DNA of 64,000 bases. Source: Ignavibacteria bacterium (GTDB lineage Bacteria > Bacteroidota > Ignavibacteria > Tepidaquicellales > OLB5). A program made the translations under genes and the position numbers. Location of the stretch: assembly GCA_020852705.1 (NCBI GenBank), contig JADZAP010000032.1:1-64000 (forward strand), in the 5' to 3' direction. Positions 31,589-40,874 of this stretch are shown piece after piece. Within the stretch, counting starts at the first letter, position 1, and the number at the start of each line of letters is the position of its first letter. The notes under the pieces are model-generated. The model did no database searches. It was not told the origin of the DNA and saw nothing but the letters and a program-made list of their open reading frames with translations.

Positions 31589-33424
31589 ATGAAAACATTG
31601 CTTCTGTTTCTTCTTAACTTTTTTATTTTATCGTATTGTAATTTATTTTCGCAATCTTACGGATGGTTTTCGCAGTCAAGCGGAACCGGTAATAATCTAA
31701 ATGATGTTTATTTTGCTTCCAATTCTACAGGTATTGTTGTAGGGCAATCTGGTACAATATTAAGAACAACCAATGCCGGAACAAATTGGAACACTGTTAA
31801 CAGCGGAACAAGTGTGCATTTGTTTAGTGTGTATTTTATTAATGCCAATACAGGCTGGGTTGCAGGAGATGTTGGTGTTATTTTAAAAACAACTAATGGC
31901 GGTTTAACCTGGAGCGTGCAGTCAACCGGGGTTGGTTATCAGTTAAGATCTATCAGTTTTATAAATTCTTCTGTTGGGTTTGCTGCCGGCTGGTATGGTA
32001 CTTTTTTAAGAACCACTAATGGAGGCACTTCTTGGAACTCTTATCCCACAGGTCTTACTACAAATTTGACATGTATAAATTTTTTAGATGCCAACTTTGG
32101 ATTGGCAGGCGGTCAATTTGGCAAACTGATAAGGTCAACTAACGGAGGTGTAAATTGGCAAATAATTTCCTCGGGAACATCGGCTCAGATTGAACAGGTT
32201 AATTTTACTGCATCCAATCAGGCTGTTATTATTGGCGAAGGCGGATTTATCAGGAAAAGTACAAATATGGGTAATAATTGGTTCTCTCAATCAAGCGGAA
32301 CCGGAAACTGGTTGTACGGAACATCAGTTAAAAACGCAAATTTTTATTACCTTGTTGGTGATTATGGTACTGTTAGAAAAACTTCAAACGGAGGGACGAA
32401 CTGGTACAGCCAGACAAGTAATACATCAAGTTTATTAACTGCAGTTTCATTTGTAGATACAAATACCGGCTGGGCTGTTGGTATAAATGGTAAAATTATT
32501 AAAACTACTACAGGCGGTTGGGTTTTGCCGGGAACAGCAAGTCTAAATGCTCCCGCAAACGGGCAAACATGTTTTAGTGTTACAGGTATGCTTGATTGGT
32601 CAGATGTTTTTCCGCCTCTTTGCAACTACAGAATCAATATTGCAACTGACCAGAATTTTTCTAATATAATTTATAATGTTGCGGGGATTAATGCTTCTCA
32701 ATATACTATGCCGCCGGGAATATTACAGTATAATACTCAATATTACTGGCGGGTTAAAGCTTCTAATCAGGTGGGTGAAAGTTTAAACTGGTCATCAGTG
32801 CGAAATTTTAGAACTGCTGTTCCTGATGTTGCAGTTCCTAATCTGCTGCTTCCTGCAAATAATTCAAATGTTAGTGCAACTCCGCTGCTTAAATGGGATT
32901 CAATTGTAACTGCAGTTCATTATCGCTGCAGAATTGCAACTGATACAGGTTTTACTAATCTTATATTAGATTCTAATAACATTACGCTCTCTCGTTTAAA
33001 TGTTCCTGCAGGCAGACTAAACCCAAACACAAGGTATTACTGGAAAGTATCATCTGCTAATTCATGCTACACAAGTGCATATAGTGTAAGATGGAGCTTT
33101 GTAACTGCTATGACAGGGTTAAATGAAATTACAGAAGAAATTCCGCTGAGCTTTCAGCTCTATAACAATTATCCAAACCCATTCAATCCGGTTACTAATA
33201 TTTCTTTTGATATTCCAAAGACTTCTTATGTAAATCTGAAAATTTATAATGTACTTGGTGAGTTAGTCTTCACACCGGTAAACGGCTTGCTTGAAGCAGG
33301 GAAGTTTTCATTTACATGGAATGCTGAAAATTTTTCCAGCGGGTTATATATTTATAGAATTGAAGCGAAAGCATTAAACGGGGATGTTTTTACTAAAACT
33401 CTAAAAATGGTATTAGTTAAATAA
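31589..33424 (+). CDS. T9SS cargo: Ycf48/BNR-type beta-propeller protein with fibronectin-like domains
   Basis: Secreted 611-residue protein. The signal peptide runs to about 23. Seven repeated blades share the pattern N-T-G-W-x-x-G and K-T-T-N-G-G-x-x-W (for example NTGWVAGDVG and LKTTNGGLTW), as in photosystem II assembly factor Ycf48-like and BNR propellers, here to about residue 310. Two beta-sandwich modules of fibronectin or Ig-like type follow (about 320-505), then the sorting domain with its signature at 527-534. The role is probably surface binding. A Shine-Dalgarno GGGGGAG precedes the ATG. Confidence 0.88.
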   Translation: MKTLLLFLLNFFILSYCNLFSQSYGWFSQSSGTGNNLNDVYFASNSTGIVVGQSGTILRTTNAGTNWNTVNSGTSVHLFSVYFINANTGWVAGDVGVILKTTNGGLTWSVQSTGVGYQLRSISFINSSVGFAAGWYGTFLRTTNGGTSWNSYPTGLTTNLTCINFLDANFGLAGGQFGKLIRSTNGGVNWQIISSGTSAQIEQVNFTASNQAVIIGEGGFIRKSTNMGNNWFSQSSGTGNWLYGTSVKNANFYYLVGDYGTVRKTSNGGTNWYSQTSNTSSLLTAVSFVDTNTGWAVGINGKIIKTTTGGWVLPGTASLNAPANGQTCFSVTGMLDWSDVFPPLCNYRINIATDQNFSNIIYNVAGINASQYTMPPGILQYNTQYYWRVKASNQVGESLNWSSVRNFRTAVPDVAVPNLLLPANNSNVSATPLLKWDSIVTAVHYRCRIATDTGFTNLILDSNNITLSRLNVPAGRLNPNTRYYWKVSSANSCYTSAYSVRWSFVTAMTGLNEITEEIPLSFQLYNNYPNPFNPVTNISFDIPKTSYVNLKIYNVLGELVFTPVNGLLEAGKFSFTWNAENFSSGLYIYRIEAKALNGDVFTKTLKMVLVK

Positions 33425-33462
33425 TAAAGTTTTTTGAATACAAAATTTCAAATAAACCTAAT

Positions 33463-33469
33463 GGGGGGG
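33463..33469 (+). promoter_or_regulatory. G7 ribosome binding site of the SBBP protein gene
   Basis: A run of seven G serves as the Shine-Dalgarno region, 5 bases before the ATG at 33475, in AT-rich sequence. Homopolymer G runs can slip, which would change spacing and strength. Confidence 0.55.
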
Positions 33470-33474
33470 TAGAA

Positions 33475-35166
33475 ATGAAAAAGTTAATTATATTCATAGC
33501 TGTATTTTTTGTAATAACTTCAGTTTCATTTGGTCAGTTAATTACAAAAGTTTTAACATATAACGGTCCGGGCAATCAGCTTGATAAATGCACCGGTATT
33601 GTTGAAGATAACTTTGGATTTGTTTATGCAACAGGCGTAAGCTGGGGTTCAAATAGTACTAAAGAGGATTATGCTACTATTAAATTCGGTGAAGATGGCG
33701 ACTATATCTGGGCTGTAAGATATGACGGACCCGGGCATAACTTAGATCATGCTTCTGCAATTACCATTGATAACTCGGGGAATGTTTATGTTACAGGATG
33801 GAGCCGTTCAGGCAGCAGTTATGGTACAGAAGATTACTGCACTATAAAATATAATAATCACGGGCAGCAGCTTTGGGCTGCAAGATTTGACGGTGCCGTT
33901 GGAAATGACTGCTATTATTATGATTATGCCAATGCAATTTATGTAGATGAATTTGGTAATGTTTATGTTACGGGTGAAAGCTGGGGGAATGATGACCTAA
34001 ATGGTGACTACCTGACTCTTAAATATAATTCAAACGGTAACCTTCAGTGGGCAAAAAGATATAACGGCTCATCAAGTAAAAATGATTTTGCATCAAGCAT
34101 TGCTGTTGATCCATCAGGTAATGTTTACGTTACTGGAGCAAGCCAAATGCAAAGTAAAGGTTACGATTATGCAACAATAAAATATTATTCATCCGGTTCA
34201 CAGCAATGGTTTAAAAGATATGACGGTCCGGCTTATCTTGATGATAAAGCTTGTGAGCTTAAAGTTGATGCTTTTGGTAATGTTTATGTTACAGGTTCCT
34301 CTCACGGAGGGTCTTCAAAACTTGATTATGTAACCATTAAATATAATACTGCAGGTACTCAGCAATGGCTTACAAGATACAATAACTCTGCAGTTAATGA
34401 TACAGATGCTGCTACCGGGCTTGACTTAGATGTTTATAGAAATGTATATGTTACAGGTTACAGCAAGTCTTCAGGCGCTGCTAGCTATGATTATGTTACA
34501 ATTAAATATTCAGGTTTTGATGGTTCCCAAGTATGGAATAATAGGTTAAACAAAGGTCTTTCAGATAAACCATGGGATATAAAAGTTCTGAACAAAAGCT
34601 GCGGTGCAATGGGTGATAATATAAACAGCGGTGTTGGTGAACCAGATATTCCTTGCTGGGATATATTTGTGTATGTTACAGGTGAAAGCAAAACTTCTGC
34701 GGGAACAGACTTTTTAACTGTTAGTTATAAGGAATCTGGTAATGAAAGATGGCAAATAAGTTTCAATGGACCACCTAACGGTAACGATGCCGCTTATTGT
34801 ATTGCTGCTAAATCATTTTACCCGGTAATTTACCTTGGCGGTTCTTTTGCTAATGATTACGGTATTATCGGTATTTCTGAGCTTTCAAGAACACTTTCAA
34901 GTAATGGCAAACAGGGTAGTTATAATTACCCTAATCCGTTTAATCCATCTACAACAATTAATTATTATGTTCCTAAAGAGTCTAACGTTAAAATAAGTAT
35001 TTATGATATATTGGGCAGAACAGTTGCTGAACTTGTAAACGAAAAGAAAGCTGAAGGGCAGTATAATGTTGTTTTCAATGCGTCTGCTCTAAACAGCGGT
35101 ATTTATTTTTACAGATTTAAAACTGATTATTCTGATGAAACCAAAAAGATTGTCCTCATTAAATAA
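33475..35166 (+). CDS. T9SS cargo: SBBP-repeat beta-propeller protein
   Basis: Secreted 563-residue protein with signal peptide (1-20, ending FGQ). At least six repeats of the pattern G-N-V-Y-V-T-G-x-S followed by D-Y-x-T-I-K-Y make a seven-bladed beta-propeller of the SBBP type, up to about residue 465. One stretch near 390-400 is rich in Cys and Asp and breaks the repeat pattern. The sorting signature is at 484-491. It follows the Ycf48-like gene by 50 bases and may be in the same transcript, since I see no terminator between them. Confidence 0.87.
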   Translation: MKKLIIFIAVFFVITSVSFGQLITKVLTYNGPGNQLDKCTGIVEDNFGFVYATGVSWGSNSTKEDYATIKFGEDGDYIWAVRYDGPGHNLDHASAITIDNSGNVYVTGWSRSGSSYGTEDYCTIKYNNHGQQLWAARFDGAVGNDCYYYDYANAIYVDEFGNVYVTGESWGNDDLNGDYLTLKYNSNGNLQWAKRYNGSSSKNDFASSIAVDPSGNVYVTGASQMQSKGYDYATIKYYSSGSQQWFKRYDGPAYLDDKACELKVDAFGNVYVTGSSHGGSSKLDYVTIKYNTAGTQQWLTRYNNSAVNDTDAATGLDLDVYRNVYVTGYSKSSGAASYDYVTIKYSGFDGSQVWNNRLNKGLSDKPWDIKVLNKSCGAMGDNINSGVGEPDIPCWDIFVYVTGESKTSAGTDFLTVSYKESGNERWQISFNGPPNGNDAAYCIAAKSFYPVIYLGGSFANDYGIIGISELSRTLSSNGKQGSYNYPNPFNPSTTINYYVPKESNVKISIYDILGRTVAELVNEKKAEGQYNVVFNASALNSGIYFYRFKTDYSDETKKIVLIK

Positions 35167-35240
35167 TGTTAAAGTACAAATAATGTTGAAGTACCTCCGG
35201 TAATAATTCCTCTTAGTTTAAAGGAATTGCTCCGCGTCTG

Positions 35241-35273
35241 CAGGCGTTTCAGTAAAATGGAATGCCTGTTTTA
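35241..35273 (+). terminator. Probable terminator after the SBBP protein gene
   Basis: CAGGCGTTTC pairs with GGAATGCCTG (two G-T pairs) around an 8-base loop, then a short T-run interrupted by A. Confidence 0.55.
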
Positions 35274-35371
35274 TTAGTATAATTCATTCTCTTCTAAATT
35301 AATTAAATTTTCAGTATATTTGTTAGATTTTTATTGAAATTTGAGCAAATTGAGATATTTTTGCGGATTTT

Positions 35372-35851
35372 ATGGCTATTAAGATTAACATTGGCTCTTT
35401 AAATGAAGGTTCTCAAACTATCAGCCTCTTAAGCGATGAAAACGAGCTTTCTCTGCCTGCTGGGATAATTAAAGGTCCCCTGAACATTAAACTTGAATTA
35501 TTTAAAACTTCAAGCCAGCTTGATGTTAAAGCAGAATTAAAAGGTATCAATTTACTTGATTGTGACAGGTGTCTTGAGAAATTTGAGAAAGATTTCCTGA
35601 CTTCCTTTGAACTTGTATTTGTTATGAAATCACAAAGAGAAGAAGAGATCAATGAAGATTATATCCGTACATACAATCCTAACATGAAATCAGTTGATAT
35701 AACCAATGATCTAAAGGAAGCTGTTATATTAACTATACCCATGAAAAAACTTCCTGAAGAAAATTCAGCGGGTAATTGCTCATGGTGCAATAGAACAAAA
35801 GATTTTTGGAAAGGGATACTTTCTGAAAAAGATCCTCAAGATGAATTTTAA
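35372..35851 (+). CDS. YceD/DUF177 family protein
   Basis: Protein of 159 residues of the YceD (DUF177) family, needed for normal 23S rRNA levels in other bacteria. The conserved C-D-R-C (Cys64, Cys67) is present, with a second pair C-S-W-C near the C-terminus that could complete a zinc site. It begins the conserved yceD-rpmF-plsX-fabH cluster, with rpmF 48 bases downstream. No RNA-processing motif is visible, so function rests on family knowledge. Confidence 0.9.
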   Translation: MAIKINIGSLNEGSQTISLLSDENELSLPAGIIKGPLNIKLELFKTSSQLDVKAELKGINLLDCDRCLEKFEKDFLTSFELVFVMKSQREEEINEDYIRTYNPNMKSVDITNDLKEAVILTIPMKKLPEENSAGNCSWCNRTKDFWKGILSEKDPQDEF

Positions 35852-35899
35852 TTTTATCATTGAATAAAAAATAAGTAAAAATATTAGTAAGGTGATATA

Positions 35900-36079
35900 A
35901 TGCCAAATCCAAAACGCAAACATTCAAAAACAAGAGGAAGAAAAAGAAGAACACATTATAAAGCAAGTGCTCCCAGCACTATGGCTTGTCCAAATTGCGG
36001 CGAAACCAAGCTTATGCACAGGGTTTGCCCAAGCTGCGGATTTTATGATAACCGTTCTATAGTTATTCCTAAAAAATAG
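35900..36079 (+). CDS. rpmF: 50S ribosomal protein L32
   Basis: Ribosomal protein of 59 residues, basic at the N-terminus ([20 protein letters not shown]) and with a zinc ribbon of two C-x-x-C pairs (Cys30/Cys33 and Cys43/Cys46). It sits between yceD and plsX, the usual place in many bacteria. The Shine-Dalgarno AAGGTGAT precedes the ATG at 35900. The gene is short enough to be missed by simple ORF cutoffs. Confidence 0.97.
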   Translation: MPNPKRKHSKTRGRKRRTHYKASAPSTMACPNCGETKLMHRVCPSCGFYDNRSIVIPKK

Positions 36080-36081
36080 TC

Positions 36082-36132
36082 CTGATTTTATTGTAAATGA
36101 AGTTCTTTCTTCATTTACAAAAATCAGTTTTT
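36082..36132 (+). terminator. Long hairpin with T-run after rpmF
   Basis: An extended stem: CTGATTTT with AAAATCAG, a small bulge, then an 11-bp inner stem TGTAAATGAAG with CTTCATTTACA and a 6-base loop, followed by five T. It ends or attenuates the yceD-rpmF transcript before plsX. Confidence 0.75.
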
Positions 36133-36156
36133 CCCAATTAATTTTTAACCGGTAAA

Positions 36157-37197
36157 TTGAGCAAAGGGGCAAAGGATACAGTCACCATTTCCCTTGACGC
36201 GATGGGTGGAGATAATGCTCCTGTTAATGAAGTTGCAGGAGCCGTTGAAACTGTTCGTAATAATGAGAATATAAATATTACTCTAACAGGTAAAGCCCGC
36301 TTAATTGAAGGAGAACTAAAAAAATTCTCTTATGATTCATCCAGAATAAATGTTTTTAATGCTGAAGAAATTATTACTATGGACGAAAGCCCGGCTGATG
36401 CTATTAGAAAAAAGCTGGATTCCTCTTTGGTCCAGGGTATAAAATTATGCCGCTCCGGTAATGCTGATGGATTTATAAGTGCCGGTAATACCGGCGCTGT
36501 TATGGCTGCCTCATTATTTACGCTTGGCAGAATTGCTAATGTATCTCGTCCTACAATAGGTTCCAGATTTCCAACCGAAAAAGGTATTACTGTTGTACTT
36601 GATGTTGGTGCAAATGTTGACTGCAAACCTGCTCATTTGCTTCAATTTGCTGTAATGGGCTCTGTGTTTGCTAATCATATTTACAACATTAGTAATCCAA
36701 CGGTTGGTTTACTTAGTGTTGGCGAAGAAAAATCAAAAGGTGATGCTGTTACTGTTGAAGCTCACGGGCTGCTTCAAAAAAGCGGACTTAACTTTATTGG
36801 AAATGTAGAAGGCAGGGATATTATGAAGGGTGATACGCATGTGATTGTGTGTGATGGATTTACCGGCAATATTGTACTTAAATTTGCCGAAAGTGTTTTA
36901 AGTCTTCTAAAATCTAAATTTAAGGACTACGCTGATAAAAGTATTTTTAATAAATTTAAGGTTGGTATGGCTTACGGTACATTAAAAAATATATTAAAAG
37001 ATTTTGATTATCAGGAATATGGCGGGGTACCTTTGCTTGGTGTTAACGGAGTTTCAATAATAGGGCATGGCAGGTCATCACCAAAAGCTATTATGAACAT
37101 GGCAATTCGCGCCGAACAGATGGTTAGAGCAGGTATCAATGATATTATTGCAGAAAAGATTAAAGATATAAATCAATTTATTACTAAATCAGAATAA
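36157..37197 (+). CDS. plsX: Phosphate acyltransferase PlsX
   Basis: Makes acyl-phosphate from acyl-ACP, the donor for PlsY. The hallmark block D-A-M-G-G-D-N-A-P lies at 14-22, and GFISAGNTGAVMA and GHGRSSPKAI are present in 346 residues. The TTG at 36157 is the start: the next in-frame ATG would remove the conserved N-terminus. It lies 77 bases after rpmF, past a hairpin, and 36 bases before fabH. Confidence 0.95.
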   Translation: MSKGAKDTVTISLDAMGGDNAPVNEVAGAVETVRNNENINITLTGKARLIEGELKKFSYDSSRINVFNAEEIITMDESPADAIRKKLDSSLVQGIKLCRSGNADGFISAGNTGAVMAASLFTLGRIANVSRPTIGSRFPTEKGITVVLDVGANVDCKPAHLLQFAVMGSVFANHIYNISNPTVGLLSVGEEKSKGDAVTVEAHGLLQKSGLNFIGNVEGRDIMKGDTHVIVCDGFTGNIVLKFAESVLSLLKSKFKDYADKSIFNKFKVGMAYGTLKNILKDFDYQEYGGVPLLGVNGVSIIGHGRSSPKAIMNMAIRAEQMVRAGINDIIAEKIKDINQFITKSE

Positions 37198-37233
37198 TTC
37201 AGCAGATATATTTCTGTTATAATTTAAAATTTT

Positions 37234-38229
37234 ATGAGCAATATAAAAGCAGCAATAACAGCAGTTGGACATTATGTCCCGGAAAATGTATTAACAAATT
37301 CAGATATGGAAAAAATTGTTGATACAAATGATGAATGGATAAAAACCAGAACCGGTATCAGCGAGCGCAGAATTTTAACAAACGGTCAACCATTATCATT
37401 CATGGCTGTTGAAGCCATAAAAATGCTTATGGAAAGAAGAAAGATTACTGCTGATGAAATTGATGTAATTCTTGTAGGTACTGTTACACCTGATATGATT
37501 TTTCCTTCAACTGCATGCGTAATTCAGGAAAAAATTGGTGCTTCAAAAGCTTGGGGATTTGATATCCTTGCTGCCTGTTCCGGATTTATTTTTACTTTAA
37601 TGGCAGGTGTTCAGTTTATTGAAAGCGGCTCTTATAAAAAAGTTTTAGTTGTTGGCGCTGATAAAATGAGTGCTATCACAAATTATAAAGACAGAAATAC
37701 CTGCGTTCTATTTGGTGATGGAGCCGGCTGTGTATTGTTGGAACCCTCTGAAAACCCTGACTATGGTATTTTAGATAGTATCATGAAAGTTGATGGAACC
37801 GGCGGCAAACATTTATATATGAAAGCAGGCGGAAGTCTAATACCTTCTTGCCATGAATCGGTTGATAATGACTGGCACTATGTTTATCAAAACGGAAAGT
37901 TTGTATTTAAAGATGCTGTTAAAGGTATGGCTGATGTTTCTGTGGAAATTATGGAAAAAAATAACCTTAAAGCAGAGGATATATCTTTTCTTGTGCCTCA
38001 TCAGGCAAATATGAGAATACTTACTGCGTGTGCAGAAAGAATGGGGCTGCCACAGGATAAAGTCATGGTAAATATTCATAAATATGGTAATACTACTGCA
38101 GCTACAATACCCCTGTGCTTAAGCGAGTACTGGGAGGAAGGTAAAATTAAAAAAGGTGATAATCTTGTTCTTGCAAGTTTTGGAGCAGGTTATACTTGGG
38201 GCTCTATTTTGGTTAAATGGGCTTACTAA
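37234..38229 (+). CDS. fabH: 3-oxoacyl-[ACP] synthase III
   Basis: Starts fatty-acid chains by condensing acetyl-CoA (or branched acyl-CoA) with malonyl-ACP. The catalytic triad is Cys115 in DILAACSGF, His256 in VPHQAN and Asn286 in YGNTTAA, and the C-terminal FGAGYTWG block is present. Length 331 fits. It follows plsX by 36 bases in the common plsX-fabH order. The fused E1 at 60175 could supply branched acyl-CoA primers, but that link is conjecture. Confidence 0.97.
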   Translation: MSNIKAAITAVGHYVPENVLTNSDMEKIVDTNDEWIKTRTGISERRILTNGQPLSFMAVEAIKMLMERRKITADEIDVILVGTVTPDMIFPSTACVIQEKIGASKAWGFDILAACSGFIFTLMAGVQFIESGSYKKVLVVGADKMSAITNYKDRNTCVLFGDGAGCVLLEPSENPDYGILDSIMKVDGTGGKHLYMKAGGSLIPSCHESVDNDWHYVYQNGKFVFKDAVKGMADVSVEIMEKNNLKAEDISFLVPHQANMRILTACAERMGLPQDKVMVNIHKYGNTTAATIPLCLSEYWEEGKIKKGDNLVLASFGAGYTWGSILVKWAY

Positions 38230-38281
38230 TCTTAATAAATTTAGATTACTATAAGTTCAATGCTCATATAGATTTATCTTT

Positions 38282-38312
38282 AAAGTGTCAGCTCAGTAAC
38301 TGATACTTTTTT
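38282..38312 (+). terminator. Terminator after fabH
   Basis: A 10-bp stem (AAAGTGTCAG with CTGATACTTT, one G-T pair), an 8-base loop and a run of T. It ends the yceD to fabH cluster. Confidence 0.75.
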
Positions 38313-38388
38313 TATACATTTATTTACACTATTTACTATTTCATTTTCTTGCGTGATTGATTATCTTAAATGAATTATTTTAAGAAAT

Positions 38389-40413
38389 ATGAAAAATTTA
38401 ATATTGATTGTTTTCATTCTTCTTATATCCTTATTCCCTCCGCAATTATTTTCAGGTGAAATTGAGCTTAATTTTTTTTCAAGTGAAACGGGTTACAGAA
38501 TTGAACCTGATATAATTCAGTTCACAAACTCTTATAATAATTCTGCCAATATTTCATTTTTAAAAAATGAAAATAATTCCTATAAAAAAGTGATTAACAA
38601 TGGTTCTTATAAGTTGATTTCATATAAATATGGTTATGGTTTTGTTCAGTGTGAACTGAATGTAAATGCAGGCAGTAATATTTATAATATTTATTTTGAT
38701 CCGTTAATAAAATCACCCATGCTTCAGGAAAGCAGAATAAGATCATTGCTTAAGACTGATAATGCCTTAATATTAGGTTTTGTAGTTGATGATCAAACAG
38801 GAGAACCGGTATTTAATGCTGAAGTTACCGATTCTAAAAGTAAAGTTATTGCGAAAAGCTCTCCTGACGGATATTTTCAATTCTACAGACATGCTTTGTG
38901 TGAAACAAGAACATTTACAGATCTGAATTTTTCTGGGGCAGGGTATAAAACAAAACAATTCACTTCATTTGAAATTACTCCGAAAACAGATTATATTTTT
39001 ACTGTAAGATTAAAACGCGGAAGCGGAACAGAAAATATAAATTCATCAACAGTTGAATCCTGTGAAGAGTGCCGGCAGCAATCAGTTATTAATGATGCTC
39101 CGGTTTCAGGTTTTGTTGTGCCCTTAAACATTAAAGTTGGAAGAAACTGTACCGGAACTAACTGCACAACTTCTCAGGTTTATTCACTGCAAACATACTG
39201 TAAATATGTGCTGCCCGCTGAAATTTATTCATGCTGGGGAAATTTAACCGGAGGTATGAACTCTTTGCAAGCCTGCGCTGTTGCTGTGAGAACTTACGGA
39301 ACTTATTATGTTTACAATCCAATAAATTCTAATTATGATATTTGTGATAACACTTATTGCCAGTATATGGGCAGTGTAACATCATCCAATACAAATACCG
39401 CAGTTGATAATACTTTTGCTTATATTTTAACCAATTCAGGTGGTGTAGTTCGCTCGGAATACTCAGCAGAAAACAATAACAAAGGATGCGGTAACGGATA
39501 TTCCGGTACCGGTTCAAGCTGGCCTTGTATCTATGATCCTGTTTGCAGCGGTTTTTCTCCAAACGGGCACGGCAGAGGCTTGTGTCAATGGGGAACAGTC
39601 CGCTGGGCTACCGGAAGGGTTATAACAACTTCAAGTCCGTGCTCTCAGGGTTCAGCTCATTCATTTGGCACAAAAACGTGGACTCAAATTCTTGATCATT
39701 ACTATAATGTTTCACCTTCAAACTGGCATACTACTTTAGGTTCTTATGGTACTATAAATTCAAGTACAGCTTCGCCAAATACTGCAAATCCATGTGCAAC
39801 TATAATAATTAATAGTAATGTAACAGCTAATAATCCCGCAAGCTATATGATTGGAGTTTCTATAGCACCTGCCGGAACTTCAAACTGGATATCTGATCCG
39901 ATAAATGATGTTAAAAGAACATTCTCTTCAGGATCTGCAAACTATTTACGAAATTTTAAAATTCCATGTAATACTGCATCGGGTAATTATGATATGCTTA
40001 CAGCTTTATGGTATGATAAAAACAATAATAATCAAATTGATGGAAGTGATTTTGTGGTCAATTCAAAGTTAACATCAAATGCCTTAGTAATTTCTCCTAT
40101 TGGAATTACACCTATAAGCACAGATATTCCTGAAAAATTTGAATTAATGCAAAATTATCCAAATCCTTTTAACCCTGTTACAAATATCCGTTTTAATATT
40201 CCCCGTACCTCATCCCCATCGGGGAGAGCTGGAGTAAGATTGTATATTTATGATAACTCCGGAAGACTTGTATTAACTCTTGTACACGAAACACTTCAGC
40301 CCGGTACCTATTCAGTCGATTGGAATGCTTCAAACTTCGCAAGCGGAGTGTATTTCTATTCGTTTATCACAAATGAGTATATTGAAACTAAAAAAATGGT
40401 ATTGATTAAGTAG
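38389..40413 (+). CDS. T9SS cargo with SpoIID/LytB peptidoglycan domain
   Basis: Secreted 674-residue protein, signal peptide about 1-20. Residues about 120-205 look like a carboxypeptidase-regulatory-like (CarboxypepD_reg) domain. A SpoIID/LytB domain (about 262-450) follows: LQTYCKYVLPAEI, ACAVAVRTYG, and the active-site block N-G-H-G-R-G-L-C-Q-W-G. In SpoIID this fold is a lytic transglycosylase acting on glycan strands stripped of stem peptides. A beta-sandwich and the sorting domain (signature at 589-596) complete it. The domain is rich in cysteines, suggesting disulfides. The sorting domain carries a short extra insert around residues 608-616. Confidence 0.88.
   Translation: MKNLILIVFILLISLFPPQLFSGEIELNFFSSETGYRIEPDIIQFTNSYNNSANISFLKNENNSYKKVINNGSYKLISYKYGYGFVQCELNVNAGSNIYNIYFDPLIKSPMLQESRIRSLLKTDNALILGFVVDDQTGEPVFNAEVTDSKSKVIAKSSPDGYFQFYRHALCETRTFTDLNFSGAGYKTKQFTSFEITPKTDYIFTVRLKRGSGTENINSSTVESCEECRQQSVINDAPVSGFVVPLNIKVGRNCTGTNCTTSQVYSLQTYCKYVLPAEIYSCWGNLTGGMNSLQACAVAVRTYGTYYVYNPINSNYDICDNTYCQYMGSVTSSNTNTAVDNTFAYILTNSGGVVRSEYSAENNNKGCGNGYSGTGSSWPCIYDPVCSGFSPNGHGRGLCQWGTVRWATGRVITTSSPCSQGSAHSFGTKTWTQILDHYYNVSPSNWHTTLGSYGTINSSTASPNTANPCATIIINSNVTANNPASYMIGVSIAPAGTSNWISDPINDVKRTFSSGSANYLRNFKIPCNTASGNYDMLTALWYDKNNNNQIDGSDFVVNSKLTSNALVISPIGITPISTDIPEKFELMQNYPNPFNPVTNIRFNIPRTSSPSGRAGVRLYIYDNSGRLVLTLVHETLQPGTYSVDWNASNFASGVYFYSFITNEYIETKKMVLIK
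40207..40240. repeat. Short palindromic repeat inserted in frame in a sorting domain
   Basis: The stretch ACCTCATCCCCATCGGGGAG and the bases after it form a TCCCC/GGGGA hairpin and encode the peptide SSPSGRAGV. It resembles the dispersed intergenic palindromes that include CTCTCC...GGAGAG elements at 9363-9386. It adds about six residues compared with the other sorting domains here. Confidence 0.45.
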
Positions 40414-40435
40414 TGAACTTACTTAACAGTTCACT
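40412..40435. terminator. Weak hairpin between convergent genes
   Basis: An 8-bp stem (AGTGAACT with AGTTCACT) with an 8-base loop overlaps the stop of the SpoIID-domain gene and precedes the gcvH stop on the other strand. There is no strong T-run, so termination is uncertain. Confidence 0.35.
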
Positions 40436-40450
40436 GCAATTGTTTCAAAT

Positions 40451-40831
40451 TTATCCGCCTGCAAGTTTCTTATAATCATCTGCAGAAAGCAGGCTTTCAA
40501 GTTCAGCCGTATTTGAAAGCTCAATCTTTATAAGCCAGCCCGCACCATACGGATCCTGATTTACACAAGCAGGGTTATCATTTACAGCTGAATTAAACTC
40601 AGCTATCTTCCCTGAAACAGGTGCATACATATCACTTACGGTTTTTACAGCTTCTATAGTGCCAAATGTATCACCCTTAGCAACTGTGTTGCCTTCTGTT
40701 GTTACATCAACATAAATTATATCTCCAAGTTCACCCTGTGCATAATCAGTTAATCCAACAATGCCAAGGTTTCCTTCAATTTTTATCCACTCGTGCTCTT
40801 TAGTGTATTTTAATCCTTCGGGAATGTTCAT
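40451..40831 (-). CDS. gcvH: Glycine cleavage system H protein
   Basis: Lipoyl-carrier protein of 126 residues that shuttles the aminomethyl group between the P, T and L proteins. The lipoyl lysine is Lys63 in TIEAVKTVSDMYAP, and the family start KYTKEHEWI is present. The P and T genes are not in the window. It follows the SpoIIE-type phosphatase gene by 43 bases on the same strand and may share its transcript. Confidence 0.97.
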   Translation of the reverse strand: MNIPEGLKYTKEHEWIKIEGNLGIVGLTDYAQGELGDIIYVDVTTEGNTVAKGDTFGTIEAVKTVSDMYAPVSGKIAEFNSAVNDNPACVNQDPYGAGWLIKIELSNTAELESLLSADDYKKLAGG

Positions 40832-40874
40832 ATTTATTTAATTTAGATTTATAAATACAGTTTATATTTATTAA

